A DNA stretch of 64,000 nt from Mesorhizobium sp. NFR06 (GCF_900115245.1 NZ_FOVT01000007.1:124001-188000), one strand, 5' to 3'. Counted from the first letter of the stretch, positions 16,858 to 26,116 are shown. Notes: generated by a model from the sequence alone, not told the origin. Made by a program: numbers and translations.

Positions 16858-17253
16858 CTACGCGGGCGGCGCGCCTTCATATTGCGGCAGCCCGTCGTCC
16901 AGTTTCACCCATGGCTGCTTCGAGACGGTCCAGAAGTGCATGTCGGGCTTGAATGTGGACGGATCATCGAGCGAACCCGACGTGATGCCGAGAATGCCCC
17001 TGGAATCGCGGCGTGAAAACATCGTCGTGCCGCAGACCGAGCAAAAGCCGCGCTTGAGGTCCGGCGTGGAATTGATCGTCGCCACCGGCCCCTCGATGGT
17101 CACGTCGTCGATGCGGAACAGCAGGCGGGCGTTGAAGGCCGCGCCGATTGCTCTCTGGCAGATCCGGCAGTGGCAGACGCGCTCGTTGATCGGTTCCGCC
17201 TCGGCGCGATAACGCACCGCGCCGCATAGGCATCCGCCCTCATACTTGGTCAT
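16858..17253 (-). CDS. GFA family (glutathione-dependent formaldehyde-activating-like) zinc protein
   Basis: A 131-residue CENP-V/GFA fold protein. The zinc-binding Cys pattern is clear: GGCLCGAVRY near the start, VCHCRICQRAIGAAF about 20 residues on, and FCSVCGTTMFSR in the middle. Family members were named for the Paracoccus Gfa protein, though the formaldehyde role is disputed. Cytoplasmic. I start at the ATG at 17253 (MTKYEGG); the TTG two codons upstream is less likely. Confidence 0.9.
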   Translation of the reverse strand: MTKYEGGCLCGAVRYRAEAEPINERVCHCRICQRAIGAAFNARLLFRIDDVTIEGPVATINSTPDLKRGFCSVCGTTMFSRRDSRGILGITSGSLDDPSTFKPDMHFWTVSKQPWVKLDDGLPQYEGAPPA

Positions 17254-17389
17254 CACCAAACACCTGTCTCAAGGAATGCCGGGCACCGTAGTGGCCGGCA
17301 TGACAGGGTCAATCAAAAAACATTGATGGGATGCGATCGCTTGAGCTGATTCCGCTGGCCGGCTCCCTCAGGCTGCCAGCGGCCAGGAT

Positions 17390-18337
17390 TCATTCACTGA
17401 CGATCTCGTCCCTGGTCTTCACCTTGGTGACACCGTCGAGGAACGGCAACGTGCTGGCGACCAGTTCCGGCGCGAAGAACACGTCGTAATGCGTACGGTT
17501 GGGGATGATCGCCAGCCGGTTCTGCGACAGGTGCTCGCGCATCCAGCCCGCATCCTTCAATCCGCCACCGAGCATCTGGAAGAACTTGATCTCGTGCTCG
17601 GGTTTGTACATGTCGCTGTCGCCATAGACGAGCATGACAGGCATCTTCAGCTTCGGCACGTCGGCCGAGAAATCATAGTCCTTGCGCATGAAGGCGCCCA
17701 GCGCGTCGAGCAGTTTTGGAAAATCCTCCGGCTTCGGCGCCACGGCGACGTAGGATTTGTACATCGGCGTGTCCTTCATGAACTCGGCGGCCGCCGCGCT
17801 CACCTGCGCCTGCTGCGGACGCATCTCGTCATAGAAGCCGTTGGCGGCGTAGCCGGTCGACACCATGACCAGTCGGCGCACCGCTTCCGGATGCTGGACA
17901 GCCATGCGGAAGGCGACGCCGCCGCCAAGCGAATAGCCCATGACGTCGACCTTGTCGTAGCCGAGCGCCTTGACGATGGCTGCCATGTCGTCGCCCATCG
18001 CCTCAAGGCCAAAAGGCCGTTCGCCGAGCGCGGTGCGGCCATGGCCCTGCAGGTCGACGGCAATCACCGTGCGATGTTCGGCGAATTTCGGCAGGATCGG
18101 TGCGAACATGTCGCTCGAACCCAGACCGCCATGCAAAAGGAGCAGCGGCTCACCCTTGCCATAGACGGCGTAGTAGTAGTTGAGGCCGTCGATCGGCAGC
18201 AGGCCGGATTTTTCCGGCTTCACGAGAGCTTTGGTTTCGCTGGTCATGGCAGGCCTGGTCTCCTCGGATTGTGCGCTCGGCGAGGCAATGAGAGCCATGG
18301 CCGAAGCAAGAATGGCAACGAACAGGGATTTGGGCAT
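17390..18337 (-). CDS. Exported alpha/beta hydrolase
   Basis: A 315-residue protein with an N-terminal signal peptide (LFVAILASAMALIASPSAQS). The alpha/beta-hydrolase core shows LLLLHGGLGSS (oxyanion hole), DLQGHGRT, the nucleophile elbow GYSLGGG (Ser) and PNRTHYD carrying the catalytic His; the acid is probably in YGDSDMY. It resembles periplasmic esterase or haloperoxidase-like hydrolases; the substrate is unknown. The ATG at 18337 (after GAGGAGACTGAA) is chosen because it begins the signal sequence; the longer open frame upstream lacks one. Confidence 0.88.
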   Translation of the reverse strand: MPKSLFVAILASAMALIASPSAQSEETRPAMTSETKALVKPEKSGLLPIDGLNYYYAVYGKGEPLLLLHGGLGSSDMFAPILPKFAEHRTVIAVDLQGHGRTALGERPFGLEAMGDDMAAIVKALGYDKVDVMGYSLGGGVAFRMAVQHPEAVRRLVMVSTGYAANGFYDEMRPQQAQVSAAAAEFMKDTPMYKSYVAVAPKPEDFPKLLDALGAFMRKDYDFSADVPKLKMPVMLVYGDSDMYKPEHEIKFFQMLGGGLKDAGWMREHLSQNRLAIIPNRTHYDVFFAPELVASTLPFLDGVTKVKTRDEIVSE

Positions 18338-18444
18338 TTCAGTCTCCTCTCCGCTTGTGTTGCCCCAAGGACGCGATGAGAGAGCCCAAGCCGACATGGC
18401 CCGCTGATTAATTCGCGACAGGAGCGACCCGGAGGAAAGAACGA

Positions 18445-18717
18445 TCAGTGGCGCTTGGCCTGCACCAAATAGGCGTCGATGGTGCTCTCGCCGAGCCATT
18501 TCGCGGCTTCGAGCCGATGCAGCCCTTCGACCAGGACATGGCGCTTGCCGTCATGGCGCACCTGGATCGGCGTTTTCATGCCATTCTCGAGGATGTCCTC
18601 GGCGAGATGCCGCACGGTCTCGGGGTGCAGTGTCTTGCGCCGCGCCGTCGGCACGTAGATGTCGTCGACCTTGACCTTTTGCACGCGCAGCATGTCGGCT
18701 CCCGGGCGTTGAGACAT
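18445..18717 (-). CDS. ParB/Spo0J N-terminal-like small protein
   Basis: A 90-residue protein with the ParB nuclease-like fold: VDDIYVPTARRKTLHPETVRHLAEDILENGMKTPIQVRHDGKRHVLVEGLHRLEAAKWLGE. It has the typical I.V....R......L..SI...G...PI and the GxHRLEAAKxLG box, the latter corresponding to the CTP-binding patch of ParB. There is no DNA-binding half, so it is not a chromosome-partition ParB; stand-alone versions are found with sulfiredoxin-like or modification roles. The ATG at 18717 is preferred over the TTG further upstream. Confidence 0.75.
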   Translation of the reverse strand: MSQRPGADMLRVQKVKVDDIYVPTARRKTLHPETVRHLAEDILENGMKTPIQVRHDGKRHVLVEGLHRLEAAKWLGESTIDAYLVQAKRH

Positions 18718-18844
18718 CGCCTTGGGATCAATAATCCGTTTGCCGGATATCTCCAAGCGCAAGTGCCTGCTGGCCCGATGCTTTCCATTTGACGCTCGGG
18801 GTGGCCGATGGTCTCAATGGCAGCCTCGTGATCTCAGGTGTTCC

Positions 18845-20497
18845 TTGACGCAACCGCACACCGAATTCCCCGATTTCGGGCTGACGCCGGAGCAGCGCCG
18901 CGAAGCGGTGCGCGGCCATTATTACGAATGGCCCGGGATGGACGGCGAGCGCGGTGAGATCTGGTGCTACAGCGACCGCTTTTCCTATCGCCCGGGCGAG
19001 ACGGTGACGCTTTTTGTCAGCTCGACAATGCAGCAATTCAGCCTCGCGATCGATCGCGACGGCGGCAGCGAGACCAGTATCTTCCAGGGTGCGGGCCTGT
19101 CGGCGCGCTGGCAGGACACGCCCGATCAATGCTCGGTCGAAGGCTGCGGTTGGGAGGCTTCGTTCGAGTTCCGCATCGGCGAGGATTGGCCATCGGGCGC
19201 CTATCGCGTCAGGCTTTCGGCGGAAGGTCGCGACGGCAGCTCGATCCACAGCCATCACTTGTTCATCGTCGCGCCCCTGTCCGGCCGCAAGCCCGGCCGC
19301 CTGCTGCAGGTCGCCGCCACCGGCACATGGCTGGCCTACAACACCTGGGGTGGCTCCAACCACTATCAGGGCATCACCGGCCCGAACCGGGACCAGTATG
19401 CGACCATGGTGTCGACGCAGCGCCCGTGGGGCCGCGGCTTCGTAACATTGCCCAAGGACGCGCCGCGCGTGCCGCTGGAGGTCGCGGTGCCGCCCAAAAC
19501 CGTGCCGCGCTATCCGCATATGGAATGGGCCTTTGCCACCGGACATTCGAAGAAATATGCCTCTTCCGGCTGGGCGAGCTATGACAGCCATTTCTTCCGC
19601 TTCGCCGAGCGCGCCGGTTACCAGGTCGATCTCGCCAGCCAGCACGACTTGCATTTCTCGCCCGAGATCCTTGATGGCTATGACTGTGTCGTCTTCGTCG
19701 GCCATGACGAATACTGGACCTGGGAGATGCGCGACGCGGTCGACGCCTATGTCGAGCGCGGCGGACATGCGGCGCGCTTCGCCGGCAATTTCATGTGGCA
19801 GACCAGGCTGGAGGACCAAGGCCGCAGGCAAGTCTGCTACAAATACAAGGCGCGCGCGCAAGACCCCGCCTATCGCGGCGGCGACGTTACCCGCGCCACC
19901 AACTCCTGGGAAGCGCCGGAGATCGGCCGTCCGGGCAGCGCCACCTTCGGCCTCAACGCCACCAGAGGCGTCTATGCCGGCTGGGGCGGTTGCGCGCCGC
20001 GCGGGGTGCGCGGCTTCCCGGTCTACCGGCCTGAGCACTGGGCCTTTGCCGGCACCGGCATCTATTATGGCGACCTGCTCGGCGCCGACAGCCATGCCTA
20101 TGGCTATGAGGTCGACGGCCTCGATTTCGAGATCCGCGGCGGCTTGCCCTACCCGACCGCGGAGAGCGGCGCGCCGGACGGATTGCAGGTGCTGGCCGTC
20201 GGCATGGCGAGCCAGGTCGAGGAGAGCGCCGACATACCGGTCGAGGATCAGTTCCTCACCGACGAGGACGGCCGCGTCACCGCCGAGACTTTGTTCGGCG
20301 AGGCCAGCGACGCCAATCTCGACAAGGTCAAGCGCGGCAACGGCATGATCGTCAATTTCCCGCGCGGCAAGGGCGAGGTGTTCCATGCCGGAAGCTGCGA
20401 ATGGGTCGCCGGGCTGCTAAGGCAGGATCCCATGGTCGAACGCGTGACCAAGAATGTTCTCGACCGCTATCTCGGCCGAGAAAAGGAGAGTGAATAA
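18845..20497 (+). CDS. N,N-dimethylformamidase large-subunit-like protein
   Basis: A protein of about 550 residues related to the beta (large) subunit of dimethylformamidase. Supporting segments include LLQVAATGTWLAYNTWGGSNHY, HMEWAFATGHSKKYASSGWASYDSHFFRFAERAGY, DYDCVVFVGHDEYWTWEMRDAVDAYVERGG and FAGNFMWQTRLE, with conserved Tyr, His and Glu residues that in the known enzyme coordinate iron. It may therefore be an Fe-dependent amidohydrolase; the true substrate is unknown. There is no good ATG: TTG at 18845 is the best start I see, and homology could begin slightly upstream. The following aminotransferase starts 5 bp after the stop. Confidence 0.75.
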   Translation: MTQPHTEFPDFGLTPEQRREAVRGHYYEWPGMDGERGEIWCYSDRFSYRPGETVTLFVSSTMQQFSLAIDRDGGSETSIFQGAGLSARWQDTPDQCSVEGCGWEASFEFRIGEDWPSGAYRVRLSAEGRDGSSIHSHHLFIVAPLSGRKPGRLLQVAATGTWLAYNTWGGSNHYQGITGPNRDQYATMVSTQRPWGRGFVTLPKDAPRVPLEVAVPPKTVPRYPHMEWAFATGHSKKYASSGWASYDSHFFRFAERAGYQVDLASQHDLHFSPEILDGYDCVVFVGHDEYWTWEMRDAVDAYVERGGHAARFAGNFMWQTRLEDQGRRQVCYKYKARAQDPAYRGGDVTRATNSWEAPEIGRPGSATFGLNATRGVYAGWGGCAPRGVRGFPVYRPEHWAFAGTGIYYGDLLGADSHAYGYEVDGLDFEIRGGLPYPTAESGAPDGLQVLAVGMASQVEESADIPVEDQFLTDEDGRVTAETLFGEASDANLDKVKRGNGMIVNFPRGKGEVFHAGSCEWVAGLLRQDPMVERVTKNVLDRYLGREKESE

Positions 20498-20502
20498 CTG
20501 CC

Positions 20503-21861
20503 GTGAATTCTGCCGAATCCGACCGACGACCGAATCTGTTCCATTTCACCAGGCTGCCACGGCCAATGGTGGACCACGCAGATGGAATATACCTGTGGGA
20601 CAAGACCGGCCGCCGTTACATCGACGGATCGAGCGGCGCGGTCAATGTCAACGTAGGACATGGCAACCGCAATGTCATTGACGCGATGAAGCGGCAATTG
20701 GATCGCGTGAGCTTCGCCTACATCTTTCAATTCGAGAACGAACCGGCCACCGAACTTGCGCGGGGACTTGCCGAGCGGCTGCCAAACGGACTGGACCGCA
20801 TCTACCTCGTCTCGGGCGGTTCCGAGGCGATCGAAGCCAGCCTAAAGCTCGCGCGCCAATGGGCCGTCGCGACAGGGCAGGACAAGCGCTGGAAAATCAT
20901 TGGACGCATGCCTTCCTATCACGGCATCACTCTTGGCGCGCTTGCCGTTACCGGTGACGACGTCCTCACCAAGACTTTCGACGCAATTGACCGCCCAATG
21001 CCAATGGTGCCTGCCCCGCTTGTCCACCGCGATGCCGACAATCTGTCGATGCAGCAGCGGGGCATCCGCTATGCAGATCTGCTGGAGGAAAAGATCCTGC
21101 AGGAAGGTCCGGAAAGCGTGCTTGCCTTTGTCATGGAGCCGATCGGCGGCGCCGCGACCGCCGCCCTCGTGGCGCCCGACAGCTACTACCCACGCATCCG
21201 CGAGATCTGCGACCGCTACGGCATCCTGCTCATCCACGACGAAGTGATGACCGGCGTCGGCCGCACCGGCAAATTCCTGGGCGGCGACCATTGGTCCTGC
21301 CGGCCAGATATCGTCGCGCTGTCCAAGGGTCTCTCGTCCGGCTATGCGCCGCTCGGCGCTCTTGCCGCGACCCAGAGAATTGTTGGGCCGGTTCTTGAGA
21401 TGGGCGGCTTCTTGCATGGCCACACATATGGCGGCAACCCGGTCGCTTGTGCCGCGGGCGTGGCGGTCCTTGGCGAGGTTGATCGTCTTGGCCTGATTGC
21501 GAATTCAGTCGCCATGGGCGAGTTGCTGAAGGGCGAACTCGAGGCGCTTTCCAGGCGCTTTCCTTTCGTTGCGGACGTGCGCGGCAAGGGGCTGTTCATG
21601 GGAGCCGAAATCTACGCGAATCCCGCTACCAGGAAGCCATTGCCGCAAGGCCTCAACGCCAATCTGCGGCTCATCGATCTGGCTTTCGAACGCGGATTGA
21701 TCATCTATTCGCGACGCGTGCGTGGCGGACCGCCGAGCGACAATTTCATGATTTGCCCACCGCTGATTGTGACCCCGGATCAGATCGGTGAGATCATCGC
21801 CGTCCTGGGCGACTCGCTGGCGGCGCTCGCTGCGGAGCTTGACCTGCCGGTGGAAGGTTGA
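20503..21861 (+). CDS. Class III PLP-dependent aminotransferase
   Basis: A 452-residue fold-type I aminotransferase. IYLWDKTGRRYIDGSSGAVNVNVGHGN opens it, SGGSEAIEASLKLAR binds the cofactor phosphate, IHDEVMTGVGRTG carries the PLP-ring Asp, and the PLP lysine is in ALSKGLSSGYAPLGA. These enzymes move amino groups from omega-amino acids or polyamines to pyruvate or 2-oxoglutarate. The GTG start is 5 bp after the dimethylformamidase-like gene, so they are one operon, suggesting degradation of an amide or amine. The exact substrate is not readable. Confidence 0.92.
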   Translation: MNSAESDRRPNLFHFTRLPRPMVDHADGIYLWDKTGRRYIDGSSGAVNVNVGHGNRNVIDAMKRQLDRVSFAYIFQFENEPATELARGLAERLPNGLDRIYLVSGGSEAIEASLKLARQWAVATGQDKRWKIIGRMPSYHGITLGALAVTGDDVLTKTFDAIDRPMPMVPAPLVHRDADNLSMQQRGIRYADLLEEKILQEGPESVLAFVMEPIGGAATAALVAPDSYYPRIREICDRYGILLIHDEVMTGVGRTGKFLGGDHWSCRPDIVALSKGLSSGYAPLGALAATQRIVGPVLEMGGFLHGHTYGGNPVACAAGVAVLGEVDRLGLIANSVAMGELLKGELEALSRRFPFVADVRGKGLFMGAEIYANPATRKPLPQGLNANLRLIDLAFERGLIIYSRRVRGGPPSDNFMICPPLIVTPDQIGEIIAVLGDSLAALAAELDLPVEG

Positions 21862-21908
21862 GGGCAACTTGGTTGAGACAAGCCAAGCTGAGATGATGGT
21901 GTTGCCTC

Positions 21909-22064
21909 GCGCCCCCCTCTGTCCTGCCGGACATCTCCCGCACGTGGGGGAGATTGGCCGTCACGATGGCCTTCGCAAATCTCTGGCGATGTAAAGAGGG
22001 CGGCGCTAACGCTGCTGATCTCCCCCCTTGTGGGGGAGATGTCCGGCAGGACAGAGGGGGGCGC
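21909..22064. repeat. Inverted repeat element with perfect 31-bp arms
   Basis: The arm 21909-21939 is the exact reverse complement of 22034-22064 (it contains CTGTCCTGCCGGACATCTCC). Immediately inside are two GGGGGAGAT-type palindromes. It lies between the aminotransferase stop and the GNAT start and has no coding content, so it may separate transcription of the two halves of the cluster. Confidence 0.88.
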
Positions 22065-22082
22065 CTGGACGCCGTACTCTCG

Positions 22083-22586
22083 ATGAGCAAACCCTCGCGA
22101 ACCGTCAACCTCCGCCCCGGCACGATCGACGACGTCGAAACCATCCACGCCGCGCTTCTGCGTCTCGGCACCCATATCGGCGCGCATCAGGAGATCACCT
22201 CCACGCCCGAAGACCTTCGCCGCTACGGTTTCGGCGCAAAGCCCGCTTTCTCGACCTTGATCGCCGAGGTCGGCGGCGAGTTCGCCGGGCTTTGCCTGCA
22301 TTTCCCGATCTTCTCGACCTGGATGGGCCGGCCCGGCGTCTTCGTGCAGGATCTTTATGTCGAGGATCGCTTCCGCGGCCGCAGGATTGGCGAGAAACTG
22401 CTGCGGCGTGTCGCGAAAGAATGCCGCGCGGCCGGCGGTGCCTATTTGAGGTTGTGCGTCGATACCGACAATGAAACAGCCAAAGCCTTCTATGAGAGAC
22501 TGGGCATCCGCTGGTCGAGTTACGAGCAGGTGCAGAAGATCGTCGGCGACGCCTTTTTCGCCTTTGCCGACACGCCGGAGGAATGA
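22083..22586 (+). CDS. GNAT family N-acetyltransferase
   Basis: A 167-residue acetyltransferase with the complete GNAT pattern: LRPGTIDDVETIHAALLRL at the start, QDLYVEDRFRGRRIGEKLLRRVAKEC carrying the acetyl-CoA pyrophosphate loop (RGRRIG), then DNETAKAFYERLGIRW. The ATG at 22083 is used; longer frames read into the palindromic element. Its stop overlaps the start of the next gene (ATGA), so the two are co-translated. Pairing with a deacetylase-like hydrolase suggests the couple adds and removes acetyl groups on the same small substrate, possibly a polyamine. Confidence 0.88.
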   Translation: MSKPSRTVNLRPGTIDDVETIHAALLRLGTHIGAHQEITSTPEDLRRYGFGAKPAFSTLIAEVGGEFAGLCLHFPIFSTWMGRPGVFVQDLYVEDRFRGRRIGEKLLRRVAKECRAAGGAYLRLCVDTDNETAKAFYERLGIRWSSYEQVQKIVGDAFFAFADTPEE

Positions 22587-23617
22587 CGATGAAAGCCTTC
22601 TATGCCGAGGAGCAGAAACGCCATGATCCCAAGGCGTTCCTCTCAAGCGGCGCGCCGCAGCCCAACCCGGAAAAGCCGGAACGCGTCGAAAGATTGCTAG
22701 CCGGCGCAAGATCTGCCGGTTTGATGATTGAAAGACCGAAGGACTACGGCCTTGCGCCGGTCGCGGCGGTGCATACGCCTGAATATCTGGACTTCCTCGA
22801 ACACATTTTTTCCCGCTGGCAGCGCATCGAAGGCGCCTCGGCGGAAGTCATCCCGAACATCCACCCGATCGCCCGCGACGGCTCCTATCCGGCCTCGGCT
22901 GTCGGCCAGGCCGGCTACCACATGGCCGACACCGCCTGCCCGATCTCGGCCGAGACCTGGAACAGCGCGCTGTGGAGCGCCTGGAGCGCGGTCGAGGCCG
23001 CCGAGGCGGTGATGGCCGGCGCGCCTTCCGCCTACGCGCTCTGCCGTCCGCCGGGCCATCACGCCTTCACCGATGTCGCCGGCGGTTTCTGCTTCATCAA
23101 CAACTCGGCGGTTGCGGCGCAGGTGCTGCGCAAAAACGCCACCCGCGTCGCCATCCTCGATGTCGACCTGCACCACGGCAACGGCACGCAAGGCATCTTC
23201 TACGCCCGTCCCGACGTGCTGACCGTCTCGCTGCACGCCGATCCGGTGCGCTTCTATCCGTTCTTCTGGGGCCATGCCGACGAGCGCGGCGAAGGCCCCG
23301 GCCTCGGCTACAATCTCAACCTGCCGCTGCCGCGCAAATCCGGCGACGCGGCCTTCCTCGAGGCGCTGGCCTCAGCCTTCCAGCGCATCCGCGCCTTCAC
23401 GCCGGAAGCGCTGGTCGTGGCACTCGGCCTCGACGCCTTCGAGGGCGATCCGTTCGGTGGCCTGTCGGTGACGACACCGGGCTTCTCGCGCATCGGCGAG
23501 GCCATTGCCGGTCTCGGCCTGCCGACGGTCATCGTCCAGGAAGGCGGCTATCTCTGCGATTCGCTCGGCGACAACCTGACAGCGTTCCTGGCCGGCTTCG
23601 GCGCCAAGCAGGGTTAG
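22583..23617 (+). CDS. Histone deacetylase family / acetylpolyamine amidohydrolase-like protein
   Basis: A 344-residue zinc-dependent deacetylase fold. The zinc site and charge relay are in CRPPGHHA, ILDVDLHHGNGTQ and LGLDAFEGDP. An N-terminal segment (HDPKAFLSSGAPQPNPEKPERVERLLAGAR) is typical of bacterial acetylpolyamine amidohydrolases, which cleave acetyl groups from acetylputrescine, acetylcadaverine and similar. Together with the aminotransferase upstream this fits a polyamine degradation set, but that is inference. It overlaps the GNAT gene by 4 bp. Confidence 0.9.
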   Translation: MTMKAFYAEEQKRHDPKAFLSSGAPQPNPEKPERVERLLAGARSAGLMIERPKDYGLAPVAAVHTPEYLDFLEHIFSRWQRIEGASAEVIPNIHPIARDGSYPASAVGQAGYHMADTACPISAETWNSALWSAWSAVEAAEAVMAGAPSAYALCRPPGHHAFTDVAGGFCFINNSAVAAQVLRKNATRVAILDVDLHHGNGTQGIFYARPDVLTVSLHADPVRFYPFFWGHADERGEGPGLGYNLNLPLPRKSGDAAFLEALASAFQRIRAFTPEALVVALGLDAFEGDPFGGLSVTTPGFSRIGEAIAGLGLPTVIVQEGGYLCDSLGDNLTAFLAGFGAKQG

Positions 23618-23630
23618 CCAGCTCCAGGGT

Positions 23631-23727
23631 AAATCCAGGAAAAGTGTGACACGGTTTTCCGTCCGGATTTGCGTCAAAACAAAGAGATAGAGCGTTCGCC
23701 GTTTCCGTGAAACGATGCAAAGCTCTA
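23631..23727. repeat. Intergenic repeat, GGAAAAGTGTGACACGG... family
   Basis: The element contains TTTTCCGTCCGGA, GCGTCAAAACAAA and ends AGCTCTA. It is shared with 44825-44922 and, inverted, with 27607-27700. Its end provides the stop codon of the adjacent minus-strand gene. It looks like a rhizobial RIME/REP-type element. Confidence 0.75.
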
Positions 23728-25002
23728 AGCGCGCGGCTGCCTCAGCATCGCGATCACGCGGTGCGCGCTCTCCAGTGTCTCCTCGATCTCGGCCGCCGTG
23801 TTGTAATGGGCAATGCCGATGCGCACGACGCCCTGCTCGGCCGGTATGCCGAGCTGGTGGACGATCTCCCACGCATAATTGTGGCCTGACCACAGGAAGA
23901 TGTTTTCGGAATTCATCTGCCGCACGATCGTTTCCGGCGCGATGCCGTCGACGGTGAAGGAAACGGTCGGCACCCGCTCGGCGAGACGCTCCGGATCAGT
24001 GATGCCGCGGATGGTGAGGCCTTCGATATCCGACAGGCCTTCGATCAGTTGCCATGCAAGCGCATTCTCGTAAGCGATCGACACCTCGAACGCCTTTGCG
24101 ATCCGTTTTCGCCGCGAAGTGCCTTCGCCGGCGGCAGCGCCGAGATCGGCGAAATAATCGATGGCCGCCGTCAGCCCGGCCATCAGCTCGATCTGCGGCG
24201 TGCCGAGTTCGAACCGCTCCGGCAGCGCGTTCGACGAGCAGCGGCATTTGTAAGGCTTGAGACCGTCGATGACGTCGCGGCGGCCCCACAATATGCCCAT
24301 ATGCGGGCCGAAGAATTTATAGGCCGAGCAGACCAGGAAATCGCAGCCGAGCGACTGCACGTCGATCAGCCCGTGCGGCGCGAACTGCACGGCATCGACA
24401 TAGACCAGCGCGCCGGCCTGCCTGGCGATAGCGGTCAACGTCTGCATGCGGTTTATCGAGCCGGTGAGGTTCGAGGCATAGTTTAGCGCGACAAGGCGCG
24501 TCTTCTGCGAAAGCAACGCCTTGAGCGCACCCTCCTCCACCTGCCAGCTCCGCTCGTCGAACGGCAGGAAGCGCACGACAAGGCCGAGATCCTCGGCAAG
24601 CTGCAGCCAGGGCGAGACATTGCCTTCATGGTCCATGCGCGTGACGATGATCTCGTCGCCGGCCTTCATCGTGCGGCCGAGCGTGCGCGACATGTGGTAG
24701 GTCAGCGTCGTCATATTGGCGCCGATGACGATCTCCTCGACGCTTGGTGCGTTGAGGAAATCGGCCATCGCGGCATGCGCGTCGTCGACCGCTTGCTGCG
24801 CCGCGACCGTCGTTTCGAAGAAGCCGCCGAGATTGGCGTTGGTGTTGAGCAGGCAGCGCGACACGGCATCGGCCACTGCCTGCGGCACCTGCGTGCCGGC
24901 GGGATTGTCGAGGTAGATGCGGCGGCGCCCGTCATCAGTCAGCGCAAGCGCCGGAAATTTGCCGCGCACGGCCTCGATCGGAAAATCTGCCATCGCCTCC
25001 AT
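23725..25002 (-). CDS. Cysteine desulfurase-like class V aminotransferase
   Basis: A 425-residue PLP enzyme of the class V family, of the divergent cysteine-desulfurase-like type. Marks are IYLDNPAGTQVP at the start, GANMTTLTYHMSRTLGR, VTRMDHEGNVSPW, YVDAVQFAPHGLIDVQSLGCDF and CSAYKFFGPHMGILWG, where Lys binds PLP. The catalytic Cys loop of true SufS/IscS is not evident, so a different lyase activity is possible. It lies 46 bp from the aldo/keto reductase gene, same strand, probably co-transcribed. ATG at 25002 chosen; 24993 is an alternative. Confidence 0.85.
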   Translation of the reverse strand: MEAMADFPIEAVRGKFPALALTDDGRRRIYLDNPAGTQVPQAVADAVSRCLLNTNANLGGFFETTVAAQQAVDDAHAAMADFLNAPSVEEIVIGANMTTLTYHMSRTLGRTMKAGDEIIVTRMDHEGNVSPWLQLAEDLGLVVRFLPFDERSWQVEEGALKALLSQKTRLVALNYASNLTGSINRMQTLTAIARQAGALVYVDAVQFAPHGLIDVQSLGCDFLVCSAYKFFGPHMGILWGRRDVIDGLKPYKCRCSSNALPERFELGTPQIELMAGLTAAIDYFADLGAAAGEGTSRRKRIAKAFEVSIAYENALAWQLIEGLSDIEGLTIRGITDPERLAERVPTVSFTVDGIAPETIVRQMNSENIFLWSGHNYAWEIVHQLGIPAEQGVVRIGIAHYNTAAEIEETLESAHRVIAMLRQPRA

Positions 25003-25048
25003 CCCCCGTTCCCTCAGTGATTTCTTGTCTTTTCTCAACGATTCCCGA

Positions 25049-26116
25049 TCACGGACAAGGATTGCCGACGCGCTGATGGATGGCGTCGACCGCTTTTTGC
25101 ATCTCTTCCGTCCAGGTGACGTTGGCCGAGGACAGCGCCATGTCGAGCTGGGCGACCGTGGTCGCGCCGACGATGTTCGCCGTCACGAAGGGCCGGCTCG
25201 CCACATAGGCGTTGGCGAAGAGCGCCGGCTCCATGCCGAAGGCGCGCGCCAGCTCATTGTATTCGAGCTGAACCTCGGCCGCGTTCGGCGTCTCGTAGCG
25301 CTGGCCGCGGTTGAAGAGTTGCGAGCGCGAACCCAGCGGCCGCGCGCCATGATCGTATTTGCCGGTGAGATAGCCCTGCGCCAGCGGCGAATAGGGAAGA
25401 AACGCGATCTCCTCGCGCCCACAGACTTCGGCGAGATTCACCTCGAAAGTGCGGTTGACGAGGTTGTAGGCATTCTGCAGCGAGGCGACGCGCGGACCAG
25501 CGCCCTTGTCGGCCTCGGCGAGGAAACGCATGACACCCCAGGAGCTTTCGTTCGAAAGCCCGAGATGGCGGATTTTCCCCGCCTTCACCAGTTCCTCGAA
25601 CACGGCAAGCGTCTCGGCAATCGGCGTTTCGCCGGCGGGAGCGCTTGCGGCGTCGGCTCGCCGCGCCACGGCACCGATGCGCGTCGGGTTCGAGCCCCAC
25701 GGAATGTTCCGGTCCGGCCAGTGGATCTGATAGAGGTCAATATAATCGGTGCCGAGCTTCGCCAGCGACTTCTCGACCGCGTCGAAAATATCGGCGCGCA
25801 CCAGCTTAGACGGACGGTCGCCGCGAAACCACGCGTTGGCAGTGCGGCCGACCACCTTCGAGGCGATGATGACCTTGTCGCGGTTGGCGTTGGCCTTGAT
25901 CCAGCTGCCGATGATCTTCTCGGTTCGCCCTTGCGTCTCCGCCTTTGGCGGGATCGGGTAAAGCTCGGCCGTGTCGATGAAATTCACCCCGCGTGAAAAC
26001 GCCAGATCCATCTGCGCATAGCCTTCGGCTTCGGTGTTCTGCTGACCCCAGGTCATCGAACCGAGACAGATTTGCGAAACAAGGAGATCGGTCCGACTGA
26101 GGCGGCGTTTATGCAT
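25049..26116 (-). CDS. Aldo/keto reductase (Tas-like)
   Basis: A 355-residue TIM-barrel oxidoreductase using NAD(P)H. It opens with RRLSRTDLLVSQICLGSMTWG and FIDTAELYPIPPKAETQGRTEKIIGSWI, where Asp/Tyr are catalytic; KVIIASKVV gives the Lys and YIDLYQIHWPDRN the His. It is close in pattern to E. coli Tas, including the long insert after HWPDRN. The physiological carbonyl substrate is unknown. Probably the first gene of a two-gene unit with the class V enzyme. Confidence 0.92.
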   Translation of the reverse strand: MHKRRLSRTDLLVSQICLGSMTWGQQNTEAEGYAQMDLAFSRGVNFIDTAELYPIPPKAETQGRTEKIIGSWIKANANRDKVIIASKVVGRTANAWFRGDRPSKLVRADIFDAVEKSLAKLGTDYIDLYQIHWPDRNIPWGSNPTRIGAVARRADAASAPAGETPIAETLAVFEELVKAGKIRHLGLSNESSWGVMRFLAEADKGAGPRVASLQNAYNLVNRTFEVNLAEVCGREEIAFLPYSPLAQGYLTGKYDHGARPLGSRSQLFNRGQRYETPNAAEVQLEYNELARAFGMEPALFANAYVASRPFVTANIVGATTVAQLDMALSSANVTWTEEMQKAVDAIHQRVGNPCP

